From Bacteroidota bacterium (GTDB lineage: Bacteria > Bacteroidota > Bacteroidia > Bacteroidales > Prolixibacteraceae), in the NCBI GenBank assembly GCA_030691295.1, contig JAUYEQ010000658.1, forward strand, positions 1-7,324: a stretch of DNA of 7,324 nucleotides, written 5' to 3'. The translations under genes were made by a program, and so were the position numbers. Every line of letters begins with the position of its first letter. The first letter of the stretch is position 1. This document shows, piece after piece, positions 1-7,062 of this stretch. The notes beneath the pieces are model-generated. The model searched no databases and was not told the DNA's origin. It saw only the letters and a program-made list of their open reading frames with translations.

Positions 1-77
1 ACGGTAAAACCAAAAACATGTTTACTAATCCGCAGGACAGGAGAACCGAAGAATACCTGACCGGAAAATTTGGTTGA
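1..77 (+). CDS. pstB: PstB C-terminal fragment, phosphate ABC transporter ATPase (5' end outside window)
   Basis: Reading from base 3, the sequence gives 24 codons and a TGA stop at 75-77; the peptide begins GKTKNMFTNP and ends EEYLTGKFG. This matches the characteristic C-terminus of PstB proteins, where a 'G-x-T-x-x-(I/M)-F-x-x-P' segment is followed by 'T-E-x-Y-(I/L)-x-G-x-(F/Y)-G'. PstB is the cytoplasmic ATPase that powers the PstSCA high-affinity phosphate importer. All catalytic motifs (Walker A, signature, Walker B) would lie upstream of the window, so the call depends on this tail and on the phoU gene 50 bases downstream, the standard neighbour. An ABC ATPase of another family is possible but unlikely in this context. 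Confidence 0.88.
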   Translation, partial: GKTKNMFTNPQDRRTEEYLTGKFG

Positions 78-91
78 TTTTTTTTGAATAG

Positions 92-119
92 TAAATCGTA
101 AATCATAAATCGTAAATAA
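92..119 (+). repeat. Four tandem 7-base units (TAAATCR) upstream of phoU
   Basis: The pstB-phoU spacer contains four adjacent heptamers: TAAATCG, TAAATCA, TAAATCG and a degenerate TAAATAA, ending eight bases before the phoU ATG. A T-rich run (about 78-85) directly follows the pstB stop. No stem-loop and no Shine-Dalgarno sequence is visible. A role is unknown; it could be a simple-sequence expansion, a protein-binding array or a spacer element dispersed in the genome. Confidence 0.6.
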
Positions 120-127
120 ACAGCCCC

Positions 128-847
128 ATGTCAGTAAAAAAAGACGAAGCGATAAAAGAGATAATGGCCGATTACGAATCGCTGGCCAATCTGGTGCTAC
201 GGCAACTCGACATTCTTGATGCACTGATATCAAGCAGCGAGTTACAATTGTCGGAAGAACAACTTAGCCAGATCAAGGAAAACGAAGATAAACTCGATAA
301 ATGGGAGGTGAAACTAAGCGATAATATTGTTAATACGATTGTGCTTTATCACCCGGTGGCTTCCGAAATTCGTAAATTAATTGCCCTGTACCGGATCATC
401 ATCAGCCTCGAACGAATTGGCGATTTAGCCGTCAGTATTACTAAATTTATGAAGGAAATAAAGAACGAAGAGGTATATGCCAGCCTTTCGGATTTTATTT
501 CGAATATGATGATATTAAGTGTTAAAATGGTGAAAAATGCAATGCTTTCGTTCATCAATAAGGACATGGATTTGGCAATCTGGACCATCAGAAATGAAGA
601 TGTAGTGGATGAGTTGAACCGGAAAATGCTGAAAAAGGCCATTGGTAAAGCAAAGAAAACCGAGGAAAAGAAGAATGTTCTGATTAGCTTTATCAATATT
701 AAAGAAATGGTCTCGAACATCGAACGAATATCTGACCATGCAGCCAACATTGCAGAGGCGTCGATCTATGCTTTCGAGGGAAAAGACATCAGGCACCACC
801 GGAAAAGAGAAATTGAAAAAAAATATAAATCATCAGAAAATGAGTGA
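128..847 (+). CDS. phoU: PhoU, phosphate signalling regulator
   Basis: This 239-residue protein is a PhoU: an all-helical protein made of two three-helix bundles that links the Pst phosphate transporter to the PhoR-type kinase and damps Pho signalling when phosphate is plentiful. The two family metal-binding signatures are visible, one per bundle: ERIGD at residues 95-99 and ERISDHA at residues 199-205, the latter followed by NIAE. The length is normal for the family (about 215-240), with a charged C-terminal tail (RHHRKREIEKKYK). It lies 50 bases after pstB and overlaps the next gene by 8 bases, so the cistrons are probably cotranscribed and translationally coupled. The ATG at 128 has no Shine-Dalgarno site, as is usual in Bacteroidota. 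It is likely a cytoplasmic, membrane-associated protein. Confidence 0.95.
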   Translation: MSVKKDEAIKEIMADYESLANLVLRQLDILDALISSSELQLSEEQLSQIKENEDKLDKWEVKLSDNIVNTIVLYHPVASEIRKLIALYRIIISLERIGDLAVSITKFMKEIKNEEVYASLSDFISNMMILSVKMVKNAMLSFINKDMDLAIWTIRNEDVVDELNRKMLKKAIGKAKKTEEKKNVLISFINIKEMVSNIERISDHAANIAEASIYAFEGKDIRHHRKREIEKKYKSSENE

Positions 848-1520
848 CGCATATAAAATCTTAGTGGTTGACGACGAGAAGGACTTGTGTGAAATCCTTC
901 AGTTCAACCTGTCAAGCGAAGGTTTCGACATCGAAGTGGCATATTCAGGAGAAGAGGCGCTAACCAAGTCGATTGACCGTTTCGATTTGTTGTTGCTCGA
1001 TGTAATGATGGGCGGAATGTCGGGGTTTAAACTGGCCGACAAAATCAGGAAAGAACTGGGTCTTTCTGTTCCAATCATTTTTCTGACAGCCCGCGAAACC
1101 GAAAACGATATGCTTACCGGTTTTAATGTTGGCGCCGACGACTACCTGTCGAAACCCTTTTCGATAAAGGAACTCACAGCCCGCATCAAAGCAGTTCTTC
1201 GCCGTGGCAAATCGGTTGAGGTGAAACCCAAAGTAATTACTGTTGACGGCATGGAGCTGGATCTGAACCGCAAATCGATAACCATTGACAATGAGCCTGT
1301 TTTGCTGACCCGCAAAGAGTTCGAGATTTTGGTTATGCTGATTTCAAATAAAGGAAAATACCTTAGCCGACAGGAGATTCTGGATCGTATATGGAGCGAC
1401 GATGTGATTGTAACCGAGCGTAATGTGGATGTAAACATTGCCCGTCTCCGGAAAAAGATCGGTGAATATGGCAACTGCATCAAAGGCCGTTCCGGATATG
1501 GTTATTGCTTCGAAAATTAG
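840..1520 (+). CDS. phoB: PhoB-like OmpR-family response regulator
   Basis: This 226-residue protein has a receiver domain (about residues 5-120) and an OmpR/PhoB winged-helix DNA-binding domain (about 130-226). The receiver has the acidic pair D11-D12, phosphoacceptor D54 in LLLLDVMM, T83 in FLTARE and K105 in the SKPF motif. The output domain shows LLTRKEFEIL and the recognition-helix region VTERNVDVNIARLRKKIG, ending in the GYGYCF wing. The ATG at 840 was chosen because the protein then starts directly at the receiver (MSDAYKILVVDDE) and overlaps the phoU stop by 8 bases; an upstream frame continuation to 738 would only read phoU out of frame. Position between phoU and a PhoR-like kinase makes it the Pho regulator, presumably activating pst and other phosphate-starvation genes once phosphorylated. 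Family assignment is firm; the phosphate role is inferred from context. Confidence 0.92.
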   Translation: MSDAYKILVVDDEKDLCEILQFNLSSEGFDIEVAYSGEEALTKSIDRFDLLLLDVMMGGMSGFKLADKIRKELGLSVPIIFLTARETENDMLTGFNVGADDYLSKPFSIKELTARIKAVLRRGKSVEVKPKVITVDGMELDLNRKSITIDNEPVLLTRKEFEILVMLISNKGKYLSRQEILDRIWSDDVIVTERNVDVNIARLRKKIGEYGNCIKGRSGYGYCFEN

Positions 1521-1628
1521 GAAATAAGAAACATGGAATGAGAAACAAGGAATAACGAAGTGCCGTCCGTTCTACATTTCTTATTTCTTGTTCGATATTC
1601 GACATTTGTAATTGCAAAAAAATTGGAT
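1521..1628 (+). repeat. Spacer with imperfect direct and inverted repeats between the regulator and kinase genes
   Basis: This 108-base spacer is built from related A/G-rich words. Three loosely repeated blocks (starting GAAATAAGAAAC, GGAATGAGAAAC and GGAATAACGAAG) are followed by their approximate reverse complement. GAAATAAGAAA at 1521-1531 has a perfect 11-base inverse at 1577-1587. The arm at 1544-1562 pairs imperfectly with 1575-1592 around a 12-base loop (1563-1574), which could form a weak hairpin in the mRNA. It has no T-tract, so it is not a typical terminator. It may tune expression of the kinase relative to the regulator or be a dispersed intergenic repeat; both are inferences. Confidence 0.5.
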
Positions 1629-3401
1629 ATGATTGTACAACGCACTTTTCGCCGCCGAATATTCATCAACTTCTTTGTTGTATTTTCCATTTTTACACTG
1701 GCGGTTCTTGGCTACCAGTACGACAGGGAAAAGAGCTACCGCACAAGTAAGCTCGAAAATATTCTGGATAATATTACGGAAGTAACCCATCGTTACATTG
1801 AGCACAAACAGATTTTCGAATCGGGTGATTTCAAGTCGCTCGATACGCTGAAAACTCTTCTACCTATCGAAAATACACGTTTGACCGTGATAGATATGAC
1901 AGGGAAAGTAGTGTACGATAGTTTTGTAGAGGATGTTGAACCGGTAGAAAACCATTTGAAACGGCCCGAAGTACAAAAGGCGCTTTATTCCGGAAAAGGT
2001 TCGAGCATCCGCCTTTCGGCTACCACCAACCAAATATTTTACTACTACGCTAAAAATTGCAAGAAATATTTTGTGCGTACAGCCGCCGTTTACAATGTCG
2101 ATATCATCAAATTTCTGAAAACCGAACAAATATTTCTTGTTTTCGTGGTTTCCCTGTTCATCTTGATGTGGATTTTACTCCATTTCACAACCCGAAGATT
2201 AAGCGAATTCATTGTGAAGCTCAAAGATTTTGCGCTGAAAGCCGGACAAAACGAAGACATTTCGAAGATGGACAGCAACTTTCAGGACAATGAACTGGGC
2301 GTAATCCGCAAGCAGATTATACAGATTTACGATAACCTGAAAACTACCAAGGACCAGTTGACCAGCGAAAAGGAAAAGTTGTACGGGCATCTTCAGGTGC
2401 TAAGAGAAGGCATTTCTATTTTTTCTCCTGAAAAACATAAAATACTGGCCAACAGTCATTTTATACAATTCATCAACATGATTTCGGATAAATCGACCAT
2501 TTCGGCAGAACACATTTTTTCGATTTCCGAATTCAGTAAAGTCGTTGAATTTGTTGACCAATACCGCAATAAGGACATTCAGACCCAAAATAAAGAACTC
2601 CCGCAGATTGAATACACCATTGAGAAAAGCGAAAAATTCTTTCAAATCCGCTGCATTATTTTTGTCGATAAAAGTTTTGAAGTGCTAATCAGCGATGTGA
2701 CCCGTCCGGAGAAACAGCGATTGCTTAAACAACAGCTCACCTCCAACATTGCCCACGAATTAAAAACGCCATTGTCGTCCATAAAAGGTTATCTCGAAAC
2801 CATTTTGAACAATCCGAATATCCCGGCCGATAAACAAACCTACTTTTTGGAGAAGGCTTTTGCCCAATCGGAGCGATTGACCGATCTGCTCAACGACATT
2901 TCGTTGCTCAATAACATCGAAGATGCAGGGGGACTATTTGAATTCAAATCGTTGATGTTGAAACCTGTTATTCGTGATGTGGTTGAAAATCTGAAAAGTC
3001 GGTTGACCGAACGAAATATGGATTGTGTGGTAGATGTTGATAACGAGGTAGTGGTGAACGGAAACGAATCGCTTCTGTTTTCGGTGTTCCAGAACCTGAT
3101 AGAGAATTCGATTAATTACGCCGGAAACGGCACCCGGATTGCTATTCGGAAATACCTGGAAGACGATAAATTCTACTATTTCCAGTTCACCGATTCCGGT
3201 GCCGGTATTCCGGAGGAACATTTGCCACGCATTTTTGAACGTTTTTATCGTATTGATTATGGACGTTCGCGCGAAAACGGTGGAACCGGTCTGGGGCTTT
3301 CAATCGTAAAAAATGCTGTAATGCTTCACAAAGGTGAGATCTCAGTTAAGAACCGGCCTGAAGGAGGATTAGAATTTCTGTTTTCGATGGCAAAGAGGTA
3401 A
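1629..3401 (+). CDS. phoR: PhoR-like membrane sensor histidine kinase
   Basis: With the ATG at 1629 the product is 590 residues. It has an N-terminal transmembrane helix (about 11-29), an extracytoplasmic domain (about 30-165), a second membrane helix (about 167-186), a HAMP-like linker (about 187-245), a PAS-like region (about 255-360), then the kinase core. HisKA carries the phosphoacceptor H376 in NIAHELKTP. The ATPase domain has the N-box N489/N493 (QNLIENSINYA), G1 box DSGAGI at 522-527, an F-box region ERFYR and G2 box GGTGLGLS at 551-558. It is therefore expected to be a competent kinase/phosphatase for the adjacent response regulator, with PhoU as the likely signal partner. The frame stays open back to a GTG at 1560, but those 23 residues translate the intergenic repeat and would precede a good signal-anchor start (MIVQRTFRRR), so 1629 is preferred. 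No Shine-Dalgarno site is seen. Confidence 0.92.
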   Translation: MIVQRTFRRRIFINFFVVFSIFTLAVLGYQYDREKSYRTSKLENILDNITEVTHRYIEHKQIFESGDFKSLDTLKTLLPIENTRLTVIDMTGKVVYDSFVEDVEPVENHLKRPEVQKALYSGKGSSIRLSATTNQIFYYYAKNCKKYFVRTAAVYNVDIIKFLKTEQIFLVFVVSLFILMWILLHFTTRRLSEFIVKLKDFALKAGQNEDISKMDSNFQDNELGVIRKQIIQIYDNLKTTKDQLTSEKEKLYGHLQVLREGISIFSPEKHKILANSHFIQFINMISDKSTISAEHIFSISEFSKVVEFVDQYRNKDIQTQNKELPQIEYTIEKSEKFFQIRCIIFVDKSFEVLISDVTRPEKQRLLKQQLTSNIAHELKTPLSSIKGYLETILNNPNIPADKQTYFLEKAFAQSERLTDLLNDISLLNNIEDAGGLFEFKSLMLKPVIRDVVENLKSRLTERNMDCVVDVDNEVVVNGNESLLFSVFQNLIENSINYAGNGTRIAIRKYLEDDKFYYFQFTDSGAGIPEEHLPRIFERFYRIDYGRSRENGGTGLGLSIVKNAVMLHKGEISVKNRPEGGLEFLFSMAKR

Positions 3402-3410
3402 TCCGGAAAA

Positions 3411-4364
3411 CTAAAATACAGCTTTCACAATCTTTCGGGTATTGTCAGAAACTCCGTAGGTATAAATGTGCAGGCTCGGAACCTTGTTGGCAATCAGATC
3501 CTTTGACTGATAGATGGCCCATTCCGTTCCAACTACTTTGGCATCATCGTCGTTTTTGCATTTGGCAAGTTCAAGTGCAAGTTCTTTCGGAATATCAATG
3601 CTGAATAATTTGGGCAGAACAGTCAGCTGATTTTTTAGATTGATCGGTTTGATTCCAGGAATAATCGGAACCTGAATCCCGGCAGCCCGGCAACGATCAA
3701 CAAAATCGTAGTATTTTCGGTTGTCGAAAAACATCTGGGTAACAATGTATTCCGCTCCGGCATCCACTTTTTCTTTCAGGTACTGAAGATCAATGTCAGC
3801 ATTTGGCGCTTCAAAATGTTTCTCCGGATAACCAGCCACGCCGATGCAAAAATCCATTGGTGCCGTGTTTTTTAAATCAAGTTCCAGGTATTTTCCTTTG
3901 CGCAGATTAACGATCTGTTCAACCAACTGATTTGCATTTGAATGTCCGTTCGGATCCGGCCTGAAAACATGTTCGCCTTTGTTGCCATCGCCGCGCAATG
4001 CAAGCACATTCGTGATGCCCATAAAGTTGAGGTCGATCAAAACATGCTCGGTTTCGCTCTTCGAAAAGCCGCCGCATAAAATGTGAGGAACCACTGGTAT
4101 TCCGTATTTATACTGAATGTTTGCTGCAATGGCAACCGTTCCGGGACGTTTGCGAACTGTCCGTTTTTCAATGTGGCCGTTGGGAAGTTCAACATACACC
4201 ATCTCGTCGCGGTGAGTGGTAATGTTGATGTACTTCGGATCAAAATCCACCAAACTTTCTATTGTATTGTATATTTTGCTGGTATCGTTTCCTTTGAGCG
4301 GGGGTAATAACTCAAACGAAAAAATGGTTTTGTTGCTTTGATTGATAATGTCAATTACTTTCAT
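3411..4364 (-). CDS. metF: Methylenetetrahydrofolate reductase (MetF)
   Basis: This 317-residue TIM-barrel flavoprotein reduces 5,10-methylenetetrahydrofolate to 5-methyltetrahydrofolate, the methyl donor for methionine synthesis, in the cytoplasm. The family motifs are in order: FSFELLPP at 15-22 (catalytic Glu18), LRGD at 123-126 (Asp126 near the flavin), GVAGYPEKH at 175-183, TQMFFD at 209-214 (folate-contacting Gln210), PGIKP at 236-240 and SLHIYT at 297-302. The length is typical of bacterial MetF and no part is missing. The gene runs opposite to the kinase and their stop codons are only 9 bases apart, with no hairpin between, so the two transcripts must overlap at their 3' ends. The start at 4364 (MKVIDII) leaves a 54-base spacer to a microprotein gene upstream on the same strand, which may share its transcript. 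No S-adenosylmethionine riboswitch is recognisable upstream. Confidence 0.96.
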   Translation of the reverse strand: MKVIDIINQSNKTIFSFELLPPLKGNDTSKIYNTIESLVDFDPKYINITTHRDEMVYVELPNGHIEKRTVRKRPGTVAIAANIQYKYGIPVVPHILCGGFSKSETEHVLIDLNFMGITNVLALRGDGNKGEHVFRPDPNGHSNANQLVEQIVNLRKGKYLELDLKNTAPMDFCIGVAGYPEKHFEAPNADIDLQYLKEKVDAGAEYIVTQMFFDNRKYYDFVDRCRAAGIQVPIIPGIKPINLKNQLTVLPKLFSIDIPKELALELAKCKNDDDAKVVGTEWAIYQSKDLIANKVPSLHIYTYGVSDNTRKIVKAVF

Positions 4365-4418
4365 CAGTGGCTTTTTAATGGTTCAAAAGTTGGCTGAAAA
4401 CCAATCTTTCAACGAAGA

Positions 4419-4577
4419 TCATTTAAAAATGTTTTCAATTTTCTTTTCAGCTTTGTTCATTTCACGTTTCAGTTGTGTTTCAACCGAGTTGTTGAAATGG
4501 AAAATCATATCAAGCACAAACATAACAACCAAACCCAAAATGAAAGCGATCAGGGCCGTTTTTGTTGAATTTTTCAT
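4419..4577 (-). CDS. Small single-pass membrane protein, 52 residues, function unknown
   Basis: An open frame from an ATG at 4577 to a TGA at 4419 encodes 52 residues, beginning MKNSTKTALIAFILG. A basic/polar start is followed by one hydrophobic helix (about residues 8-26, ALIAFILGLVVMFVLDMIF) and then a highly charged helix (about 32-52) rich in Lys and Glu with heptad-like spacing (SVETQLKREMNKAEKKIENIFK). That layout, a membrane anchor plus amphipathic or coiled-coil tail, is hard to explain as chance. It lies 54 bases before metF on the same strand and is preceded by a spacer with repeats. I do not recognise a family. It could be a membrane microprotein, a modulator of a larger complex, or less likely a type I toxin-like peptide. 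A longer opposite-strand frame over 4342-4731 has no recognisable features and is taken as its shadow. Confidence 0.68.
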   Translation of the reverse strand: MKNSTKTALIAFILGLVVMFVLDMIFHFNNSVETQLKREMNKAEKKIENIFK

Positions 4578-4589
4578 GGATTTTAATTA

Positions 4590-4668
4590 TTCGGTTACAA
4601 ATTCAAGGCAAATATCGGAGAATTGGATTAAAAATATAAGGTTGGGGTTTCGGTTTTCAAGGCAAATA
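4590..4668. repeat. Duplicated ~20-base block upstream of the microprotein gene
   Basis: On the + strand the block TTCGGTT followed by TTCAAGGCAAATA occurs twice: at 4590-4614, where five extra bases (ACAAA) separate the two parts, and at 4649-4668, where they are contiguous. The 13-base part is identical in both copies, which start 54 bases apart. Read on the minus strand, towards the microprotein and metF, each copy contains TATTTG, reminiscent of the Bacteroidota -7 element TAnnTTTG, but no convincing -33 TTTG partner is evident. It may be a repeated operator/promoter or a local tandem duplication. Confidence 0.6.
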
Positions 4669-4695
4669 GATTATTTATATGAATGTTATTCTTCA

Positions 4696-6783
4696 CTATT
4701 CGTCATTTTTATCAGCATATTTTATTTCTAATTCATCTTCAAACCCGAAAATAGTCAGAGCTTGTTTAATTCTTTCAAATTTCCCAACATTGTCAATATT
4801 TGATTCAATGAAATATGTGTCATTTAAAGGAACAGCTTGTCTTATCCCATCTTCTTTTGGGTTCTTCGATAAGTTAATCTTATGACCTAAATCAGAAGCA
4901 AAAAATGTTTCAGGCTGTAAATCAAATAGTTGTCTAAATATTTCTATGTATAGCTTAGCGACCTGAGTAATTTCTAACCGTTGATCAAAGAAAATCGCGT
5001 ATTCAAGTTTCTTATGCTTAGGATCTTCTGCATCAAATATATTAATTTCGTCATTTGTCGATTCAAGTTCAATTGGGATCGCGGGTAATTCCCATATTTT
5101 CAAAAATCTATTTCCAATTATTTCAGCTCTTTTTTGAATCTCCTCCTTGTTCCAATAGTTGTTGTCTTTTAAATCCCGGTTTAACCATAGTCTGCTGAAT
5201 TTGTAGCCTTGTTCTTTTTGGTCAATATTCATATCTCTTTTTTCAACAAATGGTTTGTTCCCAAGTTTACCGTTGTTGCCTGAAAGAGTAAGATTTCCAA
5301 TAGTATTCAAATAATTCTCTTTTATGAAATTGTATTCTTCTTGTCCTAATTTCAGTTTCCATTTTGGATCAGGATTCTGTGGAAAAATATGCTCAATCGT
5401 AATATCTGAATTACCGTCAATTACAACAGGTTCGTGGTTTTGATAGTTCTCTATACGTTCAAGCAGATACGTTCTGTTTTTTGATTTTATATTGTATACA
5501 TCCTTCTCTTTCAGCGCATTAATTGTTTCTGTATTCCTAGGGAAACGCTGTGCACGTGAAAGACTGAGTAATATTTTCTGAATGGAAACCAAATATTCAT
5601 CTTTGTTAAAATCTTTGTGGTAATAAAGTCCCATAAAAATTTTATTCAGCGCATTTGTGGGCAAACCTAAAATGAATCTCCTCCATGTGAAAGATTGAAC
5701 CAAATTCAGTACAGAAACAAAAGTTTCCTTATCAATAGCACTATTTGAATAATCTTCGTAAACCTTCATTAAGAATGGAAAAGCAACATTTATTTCCAGT
5801 CGATTTATATATTCCAGCTGAGTTCTTATCTCTTTGTCAAGTTCATTCTTGGGATTAATAAGTTTATTGTAAAACTTCACCAATGATTTTAAATCGAAAA
5901 GTACCGTTTCTAATTCATCAATCGTAGCTGTTGGAAACTGCGCCTTGAATTTCACATAAACCTCTCCTTTATTTGGGATTTCTTTATTAATTAGAGTCAA
6001 ATAGTCCCTAATGAAGTCAGATACACGACTTTTATTAAGTGTCTCATCTTTAGCATTTCTTTCAATCACATCCCAATAACTTTTATAAATCTTCTCTTGA
6101 TTTGTTCTTGAAAGTCCCATTAAGATGTAGTTCCGAATTAAATCTGATTGCGACAATTCCAATCCAGTTGAATTTAGACTTTCAAAAATTCTTTGTGGAT
6201 TATCTTTTTGACGGTCGAGAGCAATGTCCACAAATATAAGTTTTGTTAGTCCTCGCTGAACAGTTTCAAGATTTTCGAAATTTATATGTGATTTAAAAAA
6301 ATTGAAGTTTTCAATAATTCTTGAATATCCTTTGAATTCATCTCCATCTTCAGAATTTAATATGTGTTGTAATGCTTCTTTGTTGTTATCAGTGGGTTTA
6401 AGTTTGAGTTTTTCTGCTTCTGGTGCAAATTCGTTTATCAAATATGTTTTATGGATTCGACTTACCAAAGTTGGGTTATCTAACTTTTTGGCAAGCCTAT
6501 ATAGTGCTATATATATTAATGTAATCGTTGTAAGGCGTTGTTGTCCATCTATTATCGTGAGTTCAGTAACTCCAGATGCGGTATAAACATCATCATGCAC
6601 ATAAACTATACTCCCGATAAAATGGGCATTAATTTTATCATTTCTACCGGCTTCAGTAATATCAAAAAAAAGTTATTTGCATTGAACTAAATTCCAATCG
6701 TAATTTCTTTGATAAACAGGTATTGCAAAAATCGTTTCATTTGTGGCTAAGAATTTATCAACTTTTGTTTCGTTTGCTTTCAT
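4696..6783 (-). pseudogene. DUF262-DUF1524 (GmrSD/SspE-like) restriction protein, interrupted by an in-frame stop
   Basis: From an ATG at 6783 the frame runs 695 codons to a TAG at 4696, broken only by a TAA at codon 37 (6673-6675). Numbering through that stop, the N-terminal DUF262 domain has the conserved IPVYQRNYDW at 21-30, DGQQRLTT at 79-86 (the nucleotide-binding motif) and FESLNSTGLELSQSDLIRN at 200-218. The DUF1524 HNH-type nuclease domain has IEHIFPQNP at 463-471 (His465) and IGNLTLSGNNGKLGN at 495-509. A C-terminal region (about 580-695) is not recognised. The combination is that of GmrSD, SspE and BrxU, in which nucleotide hydrolysis is coupled to cleavage of modified phage DNA. 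Homology on both sides of codon 37 stays in one frame, so this is a point nonsense change (CAA to TAA fits), not a frameshift. Restart at a GTG at 6600 would give 634 residues lacking the YQRxYxW motif. The gene is more AT-rich by eye than the Pho/metF region, suggesting transfer. Confidence 0.85.
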
Positions 6784-6984
6784 AAGTTTCAGTTATTTAG
6801 GTTTTTGAATAGTAACATTTGGAGTATCAGATATGGACTGTCCCTTCTGTAATAGTTTGATTTATATATTTTTACGGACAATAAAAACTACTTTTCCGTC
6901 AGTTTCCAATTTTCCGAAAACAAACTTCTGCAAGTTAACCTTCTCTTCTTAAAACACAATATGTTCGCAAGAAATCTTTCCAAC
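6784..6984. other. AT-rich intergenic spacer upstream of the DUF262-DUF1524 gene
   Basis: No convincing gene, RNA gene or strong repeat is seen here on either strand. It should contain the promoter of the minus-strand DUF262-DUF1524 gene, but I see no good match to the Bacteroidota TTTG / TAnnTTTG promoter and cannot place it. The bases before the ATG at 6783 are A-rich and lack a Shine-Dalgarno site. Confidence 0.5.
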
Positions 6985-6985
6985 A

Positions 6986-7015
6986 AAAAAGGCGGAATTT
7001 TCATTCTGCCTTTTT
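6986..7015 (-). terminator. Intrinsic terminator of the regulator gene to the right
   Basis: A 13-base-pair stem (6986-6998 with 7003-7015, one G-T wobble) closes a 4-base loop. The core pairs GGCGGAAT with ATTCTGCC and both flanks are A/T runs, so on the minus strand the hairpin ends in a U-tract (UUUUUU, from 6985-6990). It lies about 48 bases after the minus-strand stop codon at 7063, where a terminator is expected. The symmetric A and T flanks mean it could also stop transcription arriving on the + strand. It separates the regulator transcript from the DUF262-DUF1524 gene. Confidence 0.85.
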
Positions 7016-7062
7016 GAAGTTTTGTTGATGATGATTTAATTCAATACCTCATAAATTACACG

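Noticed and set aside
738..839. N-terminal extension of the response regulator into phoU
   Set aside because: It would read phoU out of frame for 34 codons; the receiver domain begins directly after the ATG at 840.
1560..1628. N-terminal extension of the sensor kinase from a GTG at 1560
   Set aside because: The 23 extra residues translate the repeat-bearing spacer, and the ATG at 1629 gives a normal basic start followed by a membrane helix.
4365..4418. S-adenosylmethionine riboswitch or other leader upstream of metF
   Set aside because: The spacer is only 54 bases and shows no conserved stem-loops of a known riboswitch, only a 4-base inverted pair (TTGG/CCAA).
4342..4731. Plus-strand open frame of 129 codons over the metF upstream region
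   Set aside because: It starts inside metF and runs into the nuclease gene on the other strand, has no recognisable motif, and overlaps a better minus-strand frame.
6661..6675. Frameshift at the eight-base A run as cause of the interruption
   Set aside because: Family-like sequence before and after the stop is in the same frame, so only a substitution is needed.
6600..6783. Treating the GTG at 6600 as the natural start of the DUF262 protein
   Set aside because: The same frame upstream encodes the conserved IPVYQRNYDW motif of the family, so the ancestral start is the ATG at 6783 and the gene is interrupted by a stop.
6830..6900. Short inverted pairs (such as ACGGA/TCCGT and GGACTGTCC) as operator or hairpin
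   Set aside because: The arms are only about five bases long or nearly self-complementary by chance in AT-rich DNA; not enough to support a site.
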